In this document: piece after piece, positions 59,885 to 64,000 of the stretch
How the letters are laid out: each line of letters opens with the position of its first letter
How positions within the stretch are numbered: position 1 is the first letter of the stretch
Assembly: GCA_019722365.1 (NCBI GenBank)
Contig: JADFUC010000501.1
Location: 992,001 to 1,056,000, forward strand
DNA: 64,000 nt
DNA from: Lithospermum erythrorhizon
Lineage: Eukaryota > Streptophyta > Magnoliopsida > Boraginales > Boraginaceae
Direction: 5' to 3'
Notes under the pieces: model-generated
What the model was told of the DNA's origin: nothing
The model's input: only the letters and a program-made list of their open reading frames with translations
Database searches by the model: none
Position numbers and translations under genes: made by a program

Positions 59885-62152
59885 TGTGATAATTTTGTTA
59901 GTGTGTTTAGGTGGGAATCATTTCTACTTTGTGTGAAGAAAACCCTAAAACTTTTATGCGTTTGAGTTTTGTGACTCACTTCCTCCGTATTCAGTCCCAC
60001 CCATTTCCATCTTGAGTGTGATGTAGTCGGGTTTGTGGAAGGTAAAGGTTGGGTTGCCCACTTGAGTCCGATTGGCGGCCTTGAAGTTTGATAGGGAATC
60101 AAGCATTATAGGAAATTAAACCAAACCGACAACAACGATATTGATTAGCAGCGGTGGTATCCAGAGCTAGGTTGAAAGTTGTCGGAGCTCGCTATAAATT
60201 TGTCGGGCTTGGTGAGAGTTGGCGGAGTTTGATCGGTGGCGGAAGCTCCGGATATTTGGAGTGATGTTGGAGTTCTTTGCGGATCTTGGGCGTTGGGTAG
60301 CTGATCGGAATCTACCCCCCATGGCGGGCTGCTAGGTCGCCCGAAAATCGGCTGGGATTTTTCTGCGTGAATAGTATCTGATACTATTATTTCTGATCAC
60401 AATTTTGCTAAAGTACCGCGCCGGTACACTACAGCGTCGGCTACGGTGAATGCACTTTCTGAGGGGGCCTATTCACTTGCTACAATATTTTCTAAGCGTT
60501 GACTTTGTGTGTGTTGACCGGTTAGTGAGTTGTTTTCGGGCTTAAAAAATCCCCCCGCCCCGGGATGGGTAAGGTCGAATTAAGCCCCTTTAAAATTCAG
60601 TTTTTCATTCTTGTTGTTGAAATTCGGATGCAGGTTAGGTTGGCCAATGTGATTTAAATTTCTTTGTGAGATTTGTGCTATTTTGTGTTGAATTATTGGC
60701 TGATTTTTGTGTTTGAAGTGCTTAAAATTCAAATCTTTGTGATATTTGTGCTATATTTGATTTGTTACTTTCATATTTTTGTTTTATGATGTGAGTGCAA
60801 AATCATTATATTATGGTTCCGTTTATTGAAAAATCTGATTTTTTAGTATGTGGAAATAAAAATTAGAGGTGTATCGTAATTCAACAAAATATTTCTAAGG
60901 TTTCGATTACACTTATGTGGACGATAAATTTGTTCTAAGTGATAAAATGAATATGCATGTTGGTATTCCTTGTGTGTTAGGTGTACTTCATTGGAATGCC
61001 ATGGAATGGCCCCATTGAGATGCCTGAAAACCACACTATTGATGGTGGTTTGGGGACTTTGAGTCTGTTTTTTTTTTTGTCACTTTGTGTGATCTATTAA
61101 CTTCTGGGTGTTTGTTAATAGTGATGTGGTTTTGTATTTTCGTTGTCTTTGTCGAACTCGAGGACCTTTGTGGTAGAGTTCTGTCCTTTTGTGGAGCGAC
61201 ATGCTTGAGTGTTAATTGTCTTTACAGCCGAGACTCAGGACCTTTATGGTAGAGTTACGTCCTTTTGTGGAGCAGCATGCTTGAGTGTCCGTGTCGTTGT
61301 CAATCGAGGGACATGTGGTAGAGTTATGTCCTTTACATGGAGTTGACATGCTTAGTGTTCGTGTTTTCCGTTGTCTAACTCGAGGACCTTTGTGGTAGAG
61401 TTCCTCCTTTTGTGGACTTGACATGCCCAGTGTTAGGTGTCTACGTTGTCGAACTTCGAGGACGCCCGTAGCAGAGTTTGTCAACTTTGTGGACTCGGCG
61501 TGCTTTGTGATCGTGTCCCGATGCTTTGTGACTTAGCGTACTTTGTGTGCCTGTCGTTGTTTTTGTGTGAGGTGTACTTGTGGGCATGCTTGGTGTTCTT
61601 ACTCCCGTTTTGTGATGTGAGTGTATTGTAATTTGTGGACTTGGCGTGCTTGGTGTTATTTTCGATCAGGTGTAAATCTGGCTTTGGTAATGCTGTTTCT
61701 TCAATTCTTGTATGTCTTTGTGATTGAGGTAATGATTTGGCGATGATGAGTTCTGCGATTCCAGCTGGTTAGATCAAATCGCCACCTTGGGCCAAGATGA
61801 AGATTGTTGGAAATATTGACGATAATCTATCGTACGTAGTTTGCGACTTTCAGTCAGGCTTCTTTCTTAGCACACAGTGGCATATAGTGTGATAGGTTGT
61901 TGGTGTGTTAGGTGGAAACCACCTGCTGTGTGAGAAAATCGCAGGCAATGCGTTAGAGTCTTTACATTTCGCCCCATAAATGTCGAGGTCCGCCCATTTC
62001 GAAATGCTTAGTGTGAGGTCTTAGTCGGGTTTGTGGAAGGTAAGGGTTAGGTTGTCCTTGGGTCCGATTAGCGGTATAAGTTGTTAGAGAATCAAATGTA
62101 TAAAAGCGAAAGTCAGCCAAAGCAGCCAGCGGTATATTGAGTTCACAGCATC
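59885..62152 (+). mobile_element. Non-autonomous LTR retrotransposon (LARD/TRIM-like)
   Basis: Two direct repeats of about 265 bp, 59885-60150 and 61888-62152, begin TGTGATA, share AGTCGGGTTTGTGGAAGGTA and GGTCCGATTAGCGG-type words, and end in GCA. Four bases after the left LTR comes TGGTATCCAGAGCTAGG (60155-60171), one inserted base away from the standard initiator-tRNA-Met primer binding site. The interior (about 1.7 kb) has no gag or pol and carries a minisatellite. It must depend on enzymes of another element. The LTRs are clearly diverged, and no target-site duplication was found. Confidence 0.85.
61140..61660. repeat. ~70-bp minisatellite inside the LTR element
   Basis: About six or seven units each contain GTTGTC, GAACTCGAGGACC, TTTGTGGTAGAGTT, TCCTTTTGTGGA, GACATGCTTGAGTGTT in order. 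Divergence increases towards the right end. Confidence 0.85.
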
Positions 62153-64000
62153 ATTGAACCTGTGATGAAAAAATCAATACTCACTCACAAATGATAAAGT
62201 TTGAAGCCAAAATAAGAGAATAGCATAACTTCATGAGTCATTGAAATGATGGTCATTTCTTGTGATCAAAATGAATGTATATGTTCAAATGAATAAATTT
62301 AGAAGAAAATATAAAACGCGTTTCGATTCGAAAATGGGATGGTGGATTTAAATCCTACTACCTTTCCGATGGATTTGGTTAATAATATTGACGTTTACTT
62401 CACACAACTTTTGTTATAGTCATCTAAAATCGAATGAATTGAGATGCAATCCTAAATCTAAGTGGAAGATCTCTTGTATCCATGCAATCAATGATCGTAT
62501 GGTATCATAAGGGGTTCCAGATCCTATATCTTCTTTTTGTAACTCGTATTATTATGCTCGTTGGTGTGATTAATTGTACATCATATTTTTGTTATCATCA
62601 ATGAGTAGGTATATATAATCTCAATGCATGATATACATATACTTAGACATAGAATGTAACATGTGAAAGTGTAGAAAATTTGAATGCTCATAAGGACCAC
62701 AGTTGCATGTAAACTCCATGTCAATTTTTATTTCTTTTGATAGATAGTAACATGGTCGAGATAATTGCATCCTCTGGAGACTTGAAACACTGAATAAGAG
62801 CTCAAAGTTGATGGAACCTCAACAGTCATCACTATCATGGGTGACAAAGATAAGCTTGTGAAGCTGACCATAACATGGGAAGGGATAGTTGTCTATGTCA
62901 TCTTGGTGGTTAAGTATTACTGAGATTAGTAGTAGAAATTGACATGGCCTTCATCTTCACTACAACAGATAACAATGTTTCATTCCTCATGCACTCATCA
63001 ACTGAATAAGCATATTTCCAATTGACCTAATTGGACAACCCTTTTTGAGACGAATTGGGGGGGTGTGTTGTGCAAGTGGTACGAAGATAGTGTACGTAGG
63101 AGAAGGTTGCAGTCAACAGGCATGTCAATGGTCCCAAATAGGTGGGGGACTTGATGACATCTGATTAATAACCGTGTTGTATTGTTCTCTCATTGGTTGA
63201 GTTCATGTGCAATACCAACATTGCTTTGCACTAGTACAATGCTTCACGTGTTCATTTTTCAACCAATCAACTGTAATTATAAAAGAATTATTACCTAACA
63301 TTATTCATACAATAATTGAGGTAATTGTTGATTTTTATTATTAAGTAAAATAGTGAGAATTGAAAGTTGGTTGCATTTTGATCCTAGATATAAAGGATTG
63401 CGTTGTTGTGGTTGAATGTGGCACAATTATTGTAATATGAGGTGAAAGTGTCGAATGTTGGCGTTAAATCATTATTTTTCAAGAACTCATCTTGAAATTT
63501 TCGACTTTCTCGGGAGCATCTTGCAACACTTGCTTGTACCACTTTGGGGGAACTGTCTGCAATAATTTAAGCCCATTGGGGCCAAATGCAATGCTTAAAT
63601 TAAGTATCACAGGATCAAATCGACAATTATCTCTATAATAATCTATTTTAAATTTTATGTTTATTTTTTCAAATTTTATCCAACTAATCCTAATTCGATC
63701 AAATTTAATCTCTAAGAATCTTATGAGGTAAATCTAGAACTAAATATCATGTTGGGACATAGTTTATACAATTCTACACTCAAGAAGTCATATTATTTGA
63801 TCAATCTTATGTACTCGTTTGCATTTCCTCATATGACAAAACCTCCAAGGATATCGCTCAACTCATCAGTATTCAAATGGAGGAATCCTTTTTTATTTCA
63901 ACGTAACCTACCTAGCAATGGTCTGTTTATTTGTTTTATCGTATGTGGTTGATTGGTTCCAATGTAGTAATAACTAATAAGTACTCATCATCAGTCATCA
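62153..64000. other. Intergenic region, no gene recognised
   Basis: AT-rich sequence. A short open stretch at 62798-62925 (LKVDGTSTVITIMGDKDKLV, then KLTITWEG) has protein-like composition and could be a relic of a small metal-binding (HMA-like) protein exon, but the match is too weak to name. Nothing else was recognised. Confidence 0.35.

Noticed and set aside
62798..62925. Possible HMA or ACT-type domain exon
   Set aside because: The open stretch is short and the resemblance is too weak to assign a family.

Overview
The window is nuclear DNA of a flowering plant, almost certainly a eudicot. The evidence is split genes with GT-AG introns, low GC, plant-only families (phytocyanin, FANTASTIC FOUR, chloroplast CSP41a, the plastid dynamin FZL) and typical plant LTR retrotransposons. 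The species cannot be named from sequence alone.

The dominant theme is decay in place. Going left to right: a phytocyanin whose copper-binding half is gone (261-1968); a DRP1 dynamin-related pseudogene lacking its first exon and eroding after the GTPase domain (3712-8766); a small four-part gene of unknown family with a suspicious duplication at its first intron (10666-11920); a minus-strand branched-chain 2-oxoacid dehydrogenase E1-beta pseudogene (12328-15000); an isolated terminal exon (17661-17792); a minus-strand HMG-CoA lyase pseudogene (18722-21760); an unidentified minus-strand coding-like piece (25946-26202); a broken PIF/Harbinger transposon (27741-29057); an LTR-like remnant (about 31140-32952); a U2 snRNA gene with its promoter, cut in two by a 461-bp insertion (34138-34786); and a minus-strand CSP41a pseudogene (35502-38157). 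All protein pseudogenes keep their introns, so they are decayed genes or segmental duplicates, not retrocopies. A fractionating duplicated block is the simplest explanation.

The right half is better preserved. FZL (38764-46183) has eleven exons, and exons 2-11 join in perfect phase, but exon 1 carries frameshifts between the transit-peptide region and the conserved body. FAF (58496-59464) is a clean single-exon gene with a TATA box. FZL and FAF are neighbours in Arabidopsis too (At1g03160 and At1g03170), so this is conserved microsynteny. Here they are pushed apart by a minus-strand Ty1/copia element (49569-56238) with an unusual leader: a tandem array of hairpin-forming units and a 67-residue two-helix membrane ORF. 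A 2.3-kb non-autonomous LTR element with an internal minisatellite follows FAF (59885-62152).

The most striking single object is the split U2 snRNA locus. No new multi-gene system was recognised. CRISPR, operons and phage features are absent, as expected for a plant.
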